Below are positions 1-5,761 of a stretch of 5,775 bases of DNA, in pieces. The position numbers were made by a program, and so were the translations under genes. The notes under the pieces are model-generated. The model had not been told where the DNA came from, did no database searches, and saw only the letters and a list, made by a program, of their open reading frames with translations. How positions within the stretch are numbered: position 1 is the stretch's first letter; each line of letters opens with the position of its first letter. Source of the stretch: Spirochaetota bacterium (lineage in GTDB: Bacteria > Spirochaetota > Leptospiria > Turneriellales > Turneriellaceae); the NCBI GenBank assembly GCA_029561505.1, contig JAKQXK010000010.1:1-5775 (forward strand), written 5' to 3'.

Positions 1-1455
1 GGGGCGACACCGGTGCAAGAGCTTTCATTCGCGCTCGTGACCGCGATAGCCATTCTTGATGCCATTAAGGCCCGCAACTGTTTTAGCGACGCCGAATTTG
101 AACAGGCAGTTGGCCGTATTTCATTCTTTGTCAACTCGGGCATGCGCTTCATCGAAGAGATGAGCAAAATGCGCGCATTCGGCGAAATGTGGGATGACAT
201 TACGCTCAACCGTTACGGAGTCAAAAACGAGAAGTTTCGGCGCTTTCGTTACGGAGTTCAGGTAAACTCGCTGGGGTTAACCGAAGAGCAGCCCGAAAAC
301 AACGCGTGGCGCATTCTCATTGAAACGCTCGGAGTTACCCTCTCGCAAAAGGCCCGCTGCCGCGCCCTGCAGTTGCCTGCATGGAACGAGGCATTGTCAC
401 TGCCGCGCCCCTGGGATCAGCAATGGTCTCTGCGTTTGCAGCAGATTCTCGCGTACGAAACTGACCTGCTTGAGTATCCTGATCTGTTTGAAGGTTCACC
501 CGTCATCGCATCGAAAGTTAACTCATTGATCACCGAAGCCAAAGCCGAAATCGAAAAAGTGCTCACGATGGGTGGCGCCGTTGAGGCGATCAAGTCGGGT
601 TACATGAAATCGCAGCTCGTGAAAAGCCAGGCAGAACGCATGAGCAAGATCATGACGAGCGAGCTCAAGGTCGTCGGGCGCAACATCTATGCAGAAGGTT
701 TGCCATCGCCGCTTCTGGGAGGGGCAGATGAAGGCATTTTCAAAATCGATCATTCGGCAGCCGACGAGACGCTCGAGAACCTAAAGAAGGTACGCGAGAT
801 GCGCGACGAAGCTGTGGCTAAAGCCGCGCTGGCGAAGCTCGAAGCAGACGCCCGAAGCAACGTGAATCTGATGCCTGCGTCGATTGCCTGCGCGAAAGCA
901 CTGGTCACTACCGGAGAATGGGCAACGACGCTGCGGGGTGTTTTCGGCGAATACCGGCCGCTCACGGGTGTTGAAGGGCAGAAACTCTCGCTCAGCGAAG
1001 ACCGCGTCGCCGCCGTGCGCCGGCACGTCGAAATATTCAAAGAAAAACACGGGCACCGTCCGCGTTTTGTTCTGGGCAAGCCCGGGCTCGACGGGCATTC
1101 GAATGGCGCAGAGATGGTTGCCGTCGCAGCGCGCCATGTGGGCTTTGACGTCATTTATTCGGGAATTCGCCTGACGCCAGAAGAAATCGCGCGCGCAGCA
1201 GTTGAAGAAAACGCAGACCTTATTGCGATGTCGATTCTGTCGGGTTCACATCTAGAACTCGTCGATCAGCTGATGAAGACCCTGGTGAAATACAAAGCCG
1301 ATAAAGAGATTCCCCTCGTCGTCGGCGGAATAATACCCGAATCAGATTTTGCCCGGCTGAAAGCGCTTGGCGTGCAGCACATATTCACTCCGAAAGATTA
1401 TGACCTGATCGCGATAATGGAAAAGAACCTTGAAATAGCGGAGGCGTTCGCCTAA
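1..1455 (+). CDS. ecm: Ethylmalonyl-CoA mutase, coenzyme B12-dependent (5' end outside window)
   Basis: Interconverts (2R)-ethylmalonyl-CoA and (2S)-methylsuccinyl-CoA with adenosylcobalamin, in the cytoplasm, as a step of the ethylmalonyl-CoA pathway for acetyl-CoA assimilation. The frame is open from base 1 (GATPVQELSFAL), so the GTG at 13 is internal. 484 codons are visible; the family is about 660-690 residues, so roughly 180-200 are missing. The rest of the substrate-binding barrel carries VGRISFFVN, RFRYGVQVNSLGLTE, PENN and RPWDQQWSLR (codons 136-145). After a charged linker, the cobalamin-binding domain (about codons 340-484) has KPGLDGHSNGAE with the DxHxxG motif; the cobalt-ligand histidine is codon 366 (bases 1096-1098). 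SILSGSH and VVGGIIPE follow. These strings match Ecm/MeaA as I remember it, not methylmalonyl-CoA mutase, which has a MGQDGHDRG-type motif. The gene is intact to its TAA and is followed 9 bases later by the next gene. Confidence 0.93.
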   Translation, partial: GATPVQELSFALVTAIAILDAIKARNCFSDAEFEQAVGRISFFVNSGMRFIEEMSKMRAFGEMWDDITLNRYGVKNEKFRRFRYGVQVNSLGLTEEQPENNAWRILIETLGVTLSQKARCRALQLPAWNEALSLPRPWDQQWSLRLQQILAYETDLLEYPDLFEGSPVIASKVNSLITEAKAEIEKVLTMGGAVEAIKSGYMKSQLVKSQAERMSKIMTSELKVVGRNIYAEGLPSPLLGGADEGIFKIDHSAADETLENLKKVREMRDEAVAKAALAKLEADARSNVNLMPASIACAKALVTTGEWATTLRGVFGEYRPLTGVEGQKLSLSEDRVAAVRRHVEIFKEKHGHRPRFVLGKPGLDGHSNGAEMVAVAARHVGFDVIYSGIRLTPEEIARAAVEENADLIAMSILSGSHLELVDQLMKTLVKYKADKEIPLVVGGIIPESDFARLKALGVQHIFTPKDYDLIAIMEKNLEIAEAFA

Positions 1456-1464
1456 ACGCAATCG

Positions 1465-3768
1465 ATGGCTGCGTCTCCGATCTTAGGTGTCGCCGAGCGT
1501 TATGTTTACAGAGCCGCATTCAGTTTCTTTGTAAAACAGGTTCGCCGTTTTTCTCTCGGGGCAGTGCTATACCTCGTGACGCTGCCGGTTTTCCCGGTGC
1601 TCAATTATTTTGCGTTTCTGTTTCTTGCAGGTACTGAGCCGCACGGAGCCAGGCAGGTTTATGCCGCAGAGTGGTCGGCCTTCTGGTGGGGCTTCTGGGT
1701 CACTCTGCCACTCTACGCGGTTTTTTCAGGGGCGCTCTGCAGGCTGGGCGTTCCCGGTGCGATACGCGCGCTGCGGCTTGCTGAGCCGGTGCTGACGCGG
1801 TCTCTGGCCGAGGCCGAACCTGAAACGCTGCGCGAACTCTTGCGTCAGCTTGCAAAAGTGCCGACCGGTTTGGCGCGTGTGGCATCTCTGATCTATATCG
1901 CGCAGGCTCTTTACATTTATTCGCAAAGTTACCTGCAGCGGGCAGATCTGGCGCGCATAGGGTTGTTCGCACTGATCGATGTGTTTGTCGTCGTGATGTT
2001 AGCGGGTCTCGTTTATACGCTAGCAGAATTCGGCTGCAGTTACCTGCGCGTGCAGGTGAAGCGCCAGCTTTCGGCGCTCAACGAGGCTTCTAACGATCTG
2101 ATTTCAGGGCGCTCTGGCGTTCTGCGCTTTTTTTATCTGGGTTTCGTCGCTGCAACTTCGATCGTCGCGCTCGTCGCATTTCTCTACGCGAAGAGTGACA
2201 ATGTGCTTTCTGAAGCGATTCAGTTCGCGGCGATTACATTCTTGATCTGCGGAACTCTCGCATTCATCTATTTCTTCACCTGGACATATTCGTTGCGGCA
2301 GGTGAGTGAAGCGACGTATGCAGTCGCAATGGGCGGTCGCGGGCATTTGCCCATGATGTCAAATGACCGCGAACTTGTTGAGGTTGCTGTGAATTTCGAT
2401 GCAGCCACGTATGAAATCAATACGATACGCAATTATCTGACCGAGCTGGTCGATGAGAAGACGCGCACGCTCTCAGAGGCTTATAATGAACTTAAGGTTT
2501 TGAAATCACGGCAAGATGGGGACTATTATCTCACATCGAACCTTATCGAATCGCTGACTGAACTCAGGCCCGAGAGTGAAACGGTAGTGCTCGACTCTTT
2601 AATTAAGCAATACAAAACTTTTGAGTTCATGGGCAATACGAAAGAAATCGGTGGCGACATGAATGCCGGTTATGCCTTGCGGCTTCAGGGTGAAAAATAT
2701 ACACTGGTAGTCAACGCCGACGCAATGGGTAAGTCTTTGCAGGGTGCCGGCGGGGTTTTGGTTCTTGGGTCTGCAATTCGTTCGCTGATTGAACGCACGA
2801 ACATCACAGAAGGGCTTCGTAATCTTTCGCCTGAGCGCTGGCTCAAGAATTCATTTCTTGAATTGCATCGCCTGTTCTCGAGTTTTAACGGCAGCATGAT
2901 GGCGTCGATGGTATGTTTGCTCGTGCACGACAAATCTGGTTATACGGTGATGATAAATGCCGAGCACCCAAAAGGTATTCGCCTGCGCGGTGCGCAGGCA
3001 GAATTCATCTCGAACCATGAGGGCCTGCGCAAGCTGGGCAATAACGCAGTCAAGGGCCGTCTCTGGGTCGATACGTTTGTTTTACGTTCTGGTGATGTCG
3101 TCATTCTGGGCTCAGACGGGCGTGACGACCTTGTCGTTGCCTATGATTCAGATCATCAACCCGTCATGAATGAAGATGAACGGCGCATACTGCAGATCGT
3201 TCAGGCCGCTGAAGGTGACTTACCTCGTATCTACATGGGTATTCGCAACAGCGGCGAGATAGTAGACGACATTTCGCTTCTGAGGCTCGAATATTCAACG
3301 CGCCATGAAACCAAAGACGAGACGCTGTTGCAAAAGCTTTGGGCTGAACACGCATCTGCCACTGAGCCCGCGACGCGCCTCGACGTGCTGCGCAAGATTC
3401 TGCAGGCAGATGCGGAAAATATGAGTGCCTGGCGTTCGCTGGTGCGGTTGCATCTACGCAATGGAAACATGGTCGATGCAGCTTTCATTACCGAATGTAT
3501 GGTACGCATCAGGCCAGAACGTGATTTTCTCATGTATTCTGCGGCATTGCTGTATTTTCGTCTGGGCAACGCAGACAAGGCTCTCAATTTTGCCGACCGG
3601 TTGACCCTGCGAAACTGGCATGTTGAAAGGTACCTCGTTTTGCTGGGCAAAATTCATGAATCAAGACAAGACGAACTCGGCATGCGCGAAGCCGGCCTAT
3701 TGCTTCAAGAACTTGAACCGGGGCACGATTACGCCGCGAAATTGCTCAATAACCCCAATTCACGCTGA
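1465..3768 (+). CDS. Membrane-bound SpoIIE-type (PP2C) serine phosphatase with HAMP-like and TPR-like regions
   Basis: Probable signalling phosphatase removing phosphate from serine/threonine of an unknown partner, often an anti-sigma-factor antagonist in this family. Hydrophobic segments lie near residues 32-55, 70-92, 165-187, 219-243 and 251-274, with a weaker one at 134-155. A HAMP-like linker (about 275-319) and a coiled coil (about 318-350) follow. The phosphatase domain (about 355-612) keeps the metal-binding acidic residues: GGD (D398), NADAMGKS (D419, where the classical form is GDVSGKG), LGSDG (D551) and VDDISLL (D601/D602). The C-terminus (about 638-760) holds TPR-like helical pairs, for example 654-686 and 687-718, probably for partner binding. 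The ATG is the only plausible start nearby. A GGAGG at 1440-1444 is too far (20 bases) for normal use, so translation probably depends on coupling to ecm, whose stop is 9 bases upstream. The sensed signal and substrate cannot be read from the sequence. Confidence 0.88.
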   Translation: MAASPILGVAERYVYRAAFSFFVKQVRRFSLGAVLYLVTLPVFPVLNYFAFLFLAGTEPHGARQVYAAEWSAFWWGFWVTLPLYAVFSGALCRLGVPGAIRALRLAEPVLTRSLAEAEPETLRELLRQLAKVPTGLARVASLIYIAQALYIYSQSYLQRADLARIGLFALIDVFVVVMLAGLVYTLAEFGCSYLRVQVKRQLSALNEASNDLISGRSGVLRFFYLGFVAATSIVALVAFLYAKSDNVLSEAIQFAAITFLICGTLAFIYFFTWTYSLRQVSEATYAVAMGGRGHLPMMSNDRELVEVAVNFDAATYEINTIRNYLTELVDEKTRTLSEAYNELKVLKSRQDGDYYLTSNLIESLTELRPESETVVLDSLIKQYKTFEFMGNTKEIGGDMNAGYALRLQGEKYTLVVNADAMGKSLQGAGGVLVLGSAIRSLIERTNITEGLRNLSPERWLKNSFLELHRLFSSFNGSMMASMVCLLVHDKSGYTVMINAEHPKGIRLRGAQAEFISNHEGLRKLGNNAVKGRLWVDTFVLRSGDVVILGSDGRDDLVVAYDSDHQPVMNEDERRILQIVQAAEGDLPRIYMGIRNSGEIVDDISLLRLEYSTRHETKDETLLQKLWAEHASATEPATRLDVLRKILQADAENMSAWRSLVRLHLRNGNMVDAAFITECMVRIRPERDFLMYSAALLYFRLGNADKALNFADRLTLRNWHVERYLVLLGKIHESRQDELGMREAGLLLQELEPGHDYAAKLLNNPNSR

Positions 3769-4713
3769 GAAACCGTCAAAGTGACGCATCTCAATTCCAG
3801 GAAAAAAAACGCTGAGCAAACGCTCAAGGCCTACCGCGATACCGCTGACATCTCGCATCGCGCCGAGCGACGCGAACAGGGCTTCATCGGGCGCATGTTC
3901 CGCTACGCCGCGTAATCTGCGGATCTCATTGTTGGCTGACCAGCGTGCGCGAATAATATCTGCATCGAATTCTTCAGCGTAGGCATTTGCCAGTTCAAGG
4001 CCGTTATAAAAAACTTCTGCGCGTTTTGCTATGCCGTTATTTTCGCGCGCCATGGCTGCGAGGCAGGCCGGGTAACCCGAAACCGCGACGAGGCCAGGCA
4101 TCTCTCTGATAATGGGCAAGAGCCATGTATCAAACAACAGGTTGAAGCAGGCAATTTCAGCATCGAGCAGATTAACGTAGTGCGGCAGCGCGCCAAAATG
4201 TGAACGGTAAAGTTTTGTATAGGGAAACGTGTCCACGGGCAGCGGCTGCTTTATGACTTTTTCTAACTCGGCAATAATCGAAAACTGGGTCATTGTCGCA
4301 TTAAAATCTGAGATCCTCATTTCTGCGGCAAGGTGGCTGATCAGGCGCGCGCATTGTGTGAGAATTTCAGCGAGTGAAGAGTTTGCGGTATACCATTCGA
4401 TCATGGTGAATTCTGCACCATGGTGTTTGCCCGGCAGGTCGTCACGAAAGACAGGCGCTATTTCGTAAATGCCGTGTGCGTTCTCGCCCGATTGAATCTC
4501 TGCGGCGAAAATTTTCTTCATCGCGAACTCGGGCGAAGTTGCAAGATAACCACGATGCGTTGTATCTGCGCCCGAAAGAGAAAACGCGTCGATGTAGGGC
4601 TCCATTGCTGCCGATGGCACCAGCCGGTTGGTGCGCACTTCGGAGAGGCGCTCGGTTTCGAAAAAAGCCCGTACAATGCGAATCGCCCGGTTGCGCAGCA
4701 GCGCGGCATTCAT
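3760..4713 (-). CDS. epmA: Elongation factor P lysine ligase EpmA (PoxA/GenX, LysRS-like)
   Basis: Class II aminoacyl-tRNA-synthetase paralogue that activates lysine or (R)-beta-lysine with ATP and attaches it to a conserved lysine of elongation factor P, which relieves ribosome stalling at proline runs. At 317 residues it fits EpmA (about 325 in E. coli) and consists of the catalytic core only, lacking the N-terminal anticodon-binding domain of lysyl-tRNA synthetase. Visible landmarks are ATSPEFAMKK (58-67), motif 2 PVFRDDLPGKHHGAEFTMIEWY (87-108, R90 and E101), FYNGLELANAY (235-245) and motif 3 DVSGIAVGLERLL (288-300, R298). A293 sits where E. coli EpmA has alanine (A298 by memory) and LysRS has glycine. 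The start overlaps the stop of the upstream oxidoreductase gene as ATGA and has no clear ribosome-binding site, so translational coupling is likely. Its partners EpmB and EF-P are not in the window. The 3' end overlaps the convergent phosphatase gene by 9 bases. Confidence 0.9.
   Translation of the reverse strand: MNAALLRNRAIRIVRAFFETERLSEVRTNRLVPSAAMEPYIDAFSLSGADTTHRGYLATSPEFAMKKIFAAEIQSGENAHGIYEIAPVFRDDLPGKHHGAEFTMIEWYTANSSLAEILTQCARLISHLAAEMRISDFNATMTQFSIIAELEKVIKQPLPVDTFPYTKLYRSHFGALPHYVNLLDAEIACFNLLFDTWLLPIIREMPGLVAVSGYPACLAAMARENNGIAKRAEVFYNGLELANAYAEEFDADIIRARWSANNEIRRLRGVAEHAPDEALFASLGAMRDVSGIAVGLERLLSVFFPGIEMRHFDGFSA
3802..3826 (-). terminator. Terminator-like hairpin and T8 run inside the 3' end of epmA
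   Basis: On the - strand TGAGC (3826-3822) and GCTCA (3817-3813) pair around GTTT. Then come GCG and a run of eight T (3809-3802), about 40 bases before the epmA stop. The T-run encodes V-F-F (codons GTT TTT TTT). The stem has only 5 bp and the T-run starts 3 bases later, so efficient termination is doubtful. I see no better terminator for the - strand operon before it runs into the convergent gene. Confidence 0.3.
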
Positions 4714-5354
4714 AGGGGCGGCGGTTCTCGGTGCAACACCGTCAACGCATGCGCCAGATTTTCATAGTTCTGGTACCCCTGGCACAGCGGAAAATATTGC
4801 CCTTCGCGGCCGTAGACAATGGTCGGAAACGACTCTGCGCCCATTTCGCGCGCGCGTTCAAATTGTGATTCGGCCCCTGCAAGCGCGCTTCGGCTTTTCA
4901 GCTCGAGCACAGTTGTTTCGGGCAGGCCGAACGCGACAAAAAGTTCTGCGTAACTATCTGCATCAGAGAGAACTTTGCCCTCGTCAAAATTCAGTTTGAG
5001 TATTGCATGCGCCAGTTCAATCGTATTGGTCGCGGGGTTGGCTTTTGTGACAAGAGAGAAGGCCATCGCCGGCAGCGTCGAATCTTGAATCGTCTCGCGC
5101 TGGCGAAGCAGTTTCATATGGGCATCAGAGAATTTTGCGCCGGTCATTTGCTCAACCCGGGGTATAGCGCGCTCGATGTAGTCGGCGAAGTCTCCCAAAG
5201 GGCCTATGCGCGGGCCCAGCATCAGGCCGCCCGAAACTGCCGAAAACGCAAAGCGATCAGAAAAATCGCGTGCGAGACGTGAAACAACATCGGCGATGCC
5301 CCAGCACCAGCCGCAATAGCCGTCGAATACGTAGACGATTTCGGGTTTTGTCAT
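4710..5354 (-). CDS. DsbA/FrnE-type thioredoxin-fold oxidoreductase, cytoplasmic
   Basis: Probable thiol-disulfide oxidoreductase of the DsbA superfamily, closest in appearance to the COG3531 group; the substrate is unknown. From the ATG at 5354 it has 214 residues. An N-terminal strand PEIVYVF leads to DGYCGWCWG, with the redox pair C14 and C17. A mostly helical insert follows (about 50-165), then ESFPTIVYG, in which P177 is the expected cis-proline facing the active site. No signal peptide or membrane segment precedes the CxxC, so it should act in the cytoplasm, unlike periplasmic DsbA. The frame also permits a TTG start at 5390, adding 12 residues (VFVAEQRLPRT); I prefer the ATG because relatives begin just before the first strand and the extra codons lie in hairpin-forming DNA. 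The stop overlaps the epmA start by four bases. A glutathione S-transferase kappa-like role is less likely given the intact CxxC. Confidence 0.85.
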   Translation of the reverse strand: MTKPEIVYVFDGYCGWCWGIADVVSRLARDFSDRFAFSAVSGGLMLGPRIGPLGDFADYIERAIPRVEQMTGAKFSDAHMKLLRQRETIQDSTLPAMAFSLVTKANPATNTIELAHAILKLNFDEGKVLSDADSYAELFVAFGLPETTVLELKSRSALAGAESQFERAREMGAESFPTIVYGREGQYFPLCQGYQNYENLAHALTVLHREPPPL

Positions 5355-5390
5355 TGTTCTCGGTAACCTTTGTTCTGCGACGAAGACCAA

Positions 5391-5417
5391 GGCGATTGCA
5401 CCGGAATCGCCACCGGT
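5391..5417. other. Two overlapping, mutually exclusive small hairpins before the oxidoreductase gene
   Basis: GGCGATT (5391-5397) pairs with AATCGCC (5405-5411) across 7 bases. ACCGG (5400-5404) pairs with CCGGT (5413-5417) across 8 bases. The loop of one contains an arm of the other, so only one can form at a time. They lie 37-63 bases upstream of the preferred ATG at 5354, at the edge of the repeat array. An alternating leader structure is conceivable, but no riboswitch family is recognisable. Confidence 0.4.
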
Positions 5418-5442
5418 CGCTGACCTCAGCCCTCCGTGGCCT
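5413..5442. repeat. Short intergenic repeat, copy A
   Basis: This 30-base segment recurs without change at 5523-5552. It starts with CCGGTCGCTGACC and ends with the core GCCCTCCGTGGCCT. The segment from 5355 to 5553 has no supported gene beyond the oxidoreductase 5' end and is occupied mainly by this family. Its function is unknown; the - strand core reads AGGCCACGGAGGGC. Confidence 0.8.
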
Positions 5443-5480
5443 GTGGCTGCTACCGGCGTCCTTGCCTCACGCAGCCTTCG

Positions 5481-5494
5481 GCCCTCCGTGGCCT
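5481..5494. repeat. Short intergenic repeat, copy B (core only)
   Basis: The 14-base core GCCCTCCGTGGCCT is shared with copies A and C, and the following TTGG is shared with copy C. The left flank differs: it has CAGCCTTCG instead of CTGACCTCA. A GGCTGC/GCAGCC inverted pair (5445-5450 and 5471-5476) lies between copies A and B. Core starts are spaced 52 bases from A and 58 bases to C. Confidence 0.7.
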
Positions 5495-5510
5495 TTGGTC
5501 CGCGACAAAG

Positions 5511-5526
5511 CCGGCATCCATGCCGG
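5511..5526 (-). terminator. Hairpin downstream of the tRNA, possible weak terminator
   Basis: CCGGCAT (5511-5517) and ATGCCGG (5520-5526) form a perfect inverted repeat, practically a 6-bp stem with a 4-base loop, about 27 bases past the tRNA 3' end on the - strand. Only CTTTGT follows it there, so the T-run is short. It could end the tRNA transcript or supply a 3' processing structure. It could also be just part of the repeat array, which would let tRNA, oxidoreductase and epmA share a transcript. Confidence 0.3.
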
Positions 5527-5552
5527 TCGCTGACCTCAGCCCTCCGTGGCCT
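5523..5552. repeat. Short intergenic repeat, copy C, abutting the tRNA 3' end
   Basis: Identical over 30 bases to copy A, 110 bases away. It ends one base before the tRNA discriminator at 5554, so the tRNA 3' boundary coincides with the edge of the repeat. The placement could reflect an element that targets tRNA 3' ends, or a duplicated 3' processing or termination signal. No integrase or other element gene is visible. Confidence 0.8.
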
Positions 5553-5553
5553 T

Positions 5554-5627
5554 TGGGCACACCAGGACTTGAACCTGGGACCAACGGATTATGAGTCCGC
5601 CGCTCTAACCAACTGAGCTATGTGCCC
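5554..5627 (-). tRNA. tRNA with CAT anticodon: probably tRNA-Ile2 (lysidine), alternatively elongator tRNA-Met
   Basis: On the - strand a complete 74-base cloverleaf can be drawn. The acceptor stem is GGGCACA paired with TGTGCCC, with discriminator A at 5554. The D-arm is GCTC/GAGC with a 9-base loop. The anticodon stem is GCGGA/TCCGT, including one G-T pair, with loop CTCATAA (anticodon CAT). The variable loop is TGGTC, and the T-arm is CCAGG/CCTGG with loop TTCAAGT. CCA is not encoded, because the discriminator is followed by AAGG. The CTCATAA loop and discriminator A fit both minor isoleucine tRNA, whose C34 is converted to lysidine by TilS, and elongator methionine tRNA. The initiator is unlikely because positions 1 and 72 pair. 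I favour Ile2 from the remembered look of the anticodon and T-arms, without certainty. The first 19 bases also occur inverted just upstream. Confidence 0.93.
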
Positions 5628-5651
5628 CTACGGGGCACATAGCTCAGTTGG
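5609..5651. repeat. Perfect 20-bp inverted repeat containing the tRNA 5' part
   Basis: The left arm 5609-5628 (CCAACTGAGCTATGTGCCCC on +) and right arm 5632-5651 are exact reverse complements separated by TAC. The left arm is tRNA bases 1-19 (acceptor strand, D-stem and part of the D-loop) plus the base before the tRNA. The right arm is an inverted copy with no 3' tRNA half. In a - strand transcript starting upstream, the copy would pair with the tRNA 5' part before the 3' half is made. It looks like a fold-back duplication or an element scar; a regulatory role is only possible. Confidence 0.95.
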
Positions 5652-5668
5652 CTACGCACCCTGCGTAG
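5652..5668. repeat. Short perfect hairpin next to the tRNA inverted repeat
   Basis: CTACGCA (5652-5658) and TGCGTAG (5662-5668) are exact reverse complements around CCC. It abuts the 20-bp inverted repeat, so a - strand leader would form two consecutive hairpins before the tRNA. No T-run follows the stem on either strand, so it does not look like an intrinsic terminator. It may be a recombination scar or a binding site; the role is unknown. Confidence 0.6.
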
Positions 5669-5671
5669 ATT

Positions 5672-5700
5672 TGGAGACTAAAAAAAAGTCACAGCGTCAA
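5672..5700 (-). promoter_or_regulatory. Weak candidate promoter for the tRNA
   Basis: On the - strand TTGACG (5700-5695) resembles a -35 box and is followed by a run of eight T (5687-5680). The -10 is poor: TAGTCT (5680-5675) is only 14 bases downstream and matches the consensus at three positions, while at 17 bases the hexamer is TCTCCA. If this promoter is used, the transcript would start near 5660-5667 and include the inverted tRNA copy. It is the best candidate I see upstream of the tRNA, but it is not convincing. Confidence 0.25.
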
Positions 5701-5761
5701 GCCAAAGCAACAGTGCTTGCCGTGGCAGGGCAAAATGACACAGAGTCGAATTCATTAACCT

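Noticed and set aside
750..1154. Antisense reading frames within ecm
   Set aside because: Low-complexity, serine- and arginine-rich translations opposite a clearly conserved gene; typical shadows.
1..1455. Methylmalonyl-CoA mutase
   Set aside because: The cobalamin motif KPGLDGHSNG and the barrel strings RPWDQQWSLR and VQVNSLGLTE are those of ethylmalonyl-CoA mutase/MeaA.
3760..4713. Lysyl-tRNA synthetase
   Set aside because: The protein has only the catalytic core at 317 residues and carries EpmA-type strings such as TSPEFAMKK and NGLELANAY; the anticodon-binding domain is absent although the start overlaps the upstream gene.
4628..5282. Plus-strand reading frames opposite epmA and the oxidoreductase gene
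   Set aside because: Arginine-rich translations with no family resemblance, lying opposite conserved genes.
5355..5390. Oxidoreductase start at TTG 5390
   Set aside because: It adds 12 residues with no counterpart in the family; the ATG at 5354 places the first strand and CxxC where expected.
5270..5533. Plus-strand 87-codon reading frame across the repeat region
   Set aside because: It reads through the repeats and the oxidoreductase 5' end, is rich in arginine and has no recognisable domain or ribosome-binding site.
5413..5552. CRISPR array
   Set aside because: Only two full copies and one partial copy, 52 and 58 bases between cores, the partial copy with a different flank, and no cas gene.
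5632..5679. A second tRNA gene on the + strand beginning with the same 5' sequence
   Set aside because: After the D-loop the sequence diverges into CTACGCA-CCC-TGCGTAG and has no anticodon arm or T-arm, so it is only a 5' fragment.
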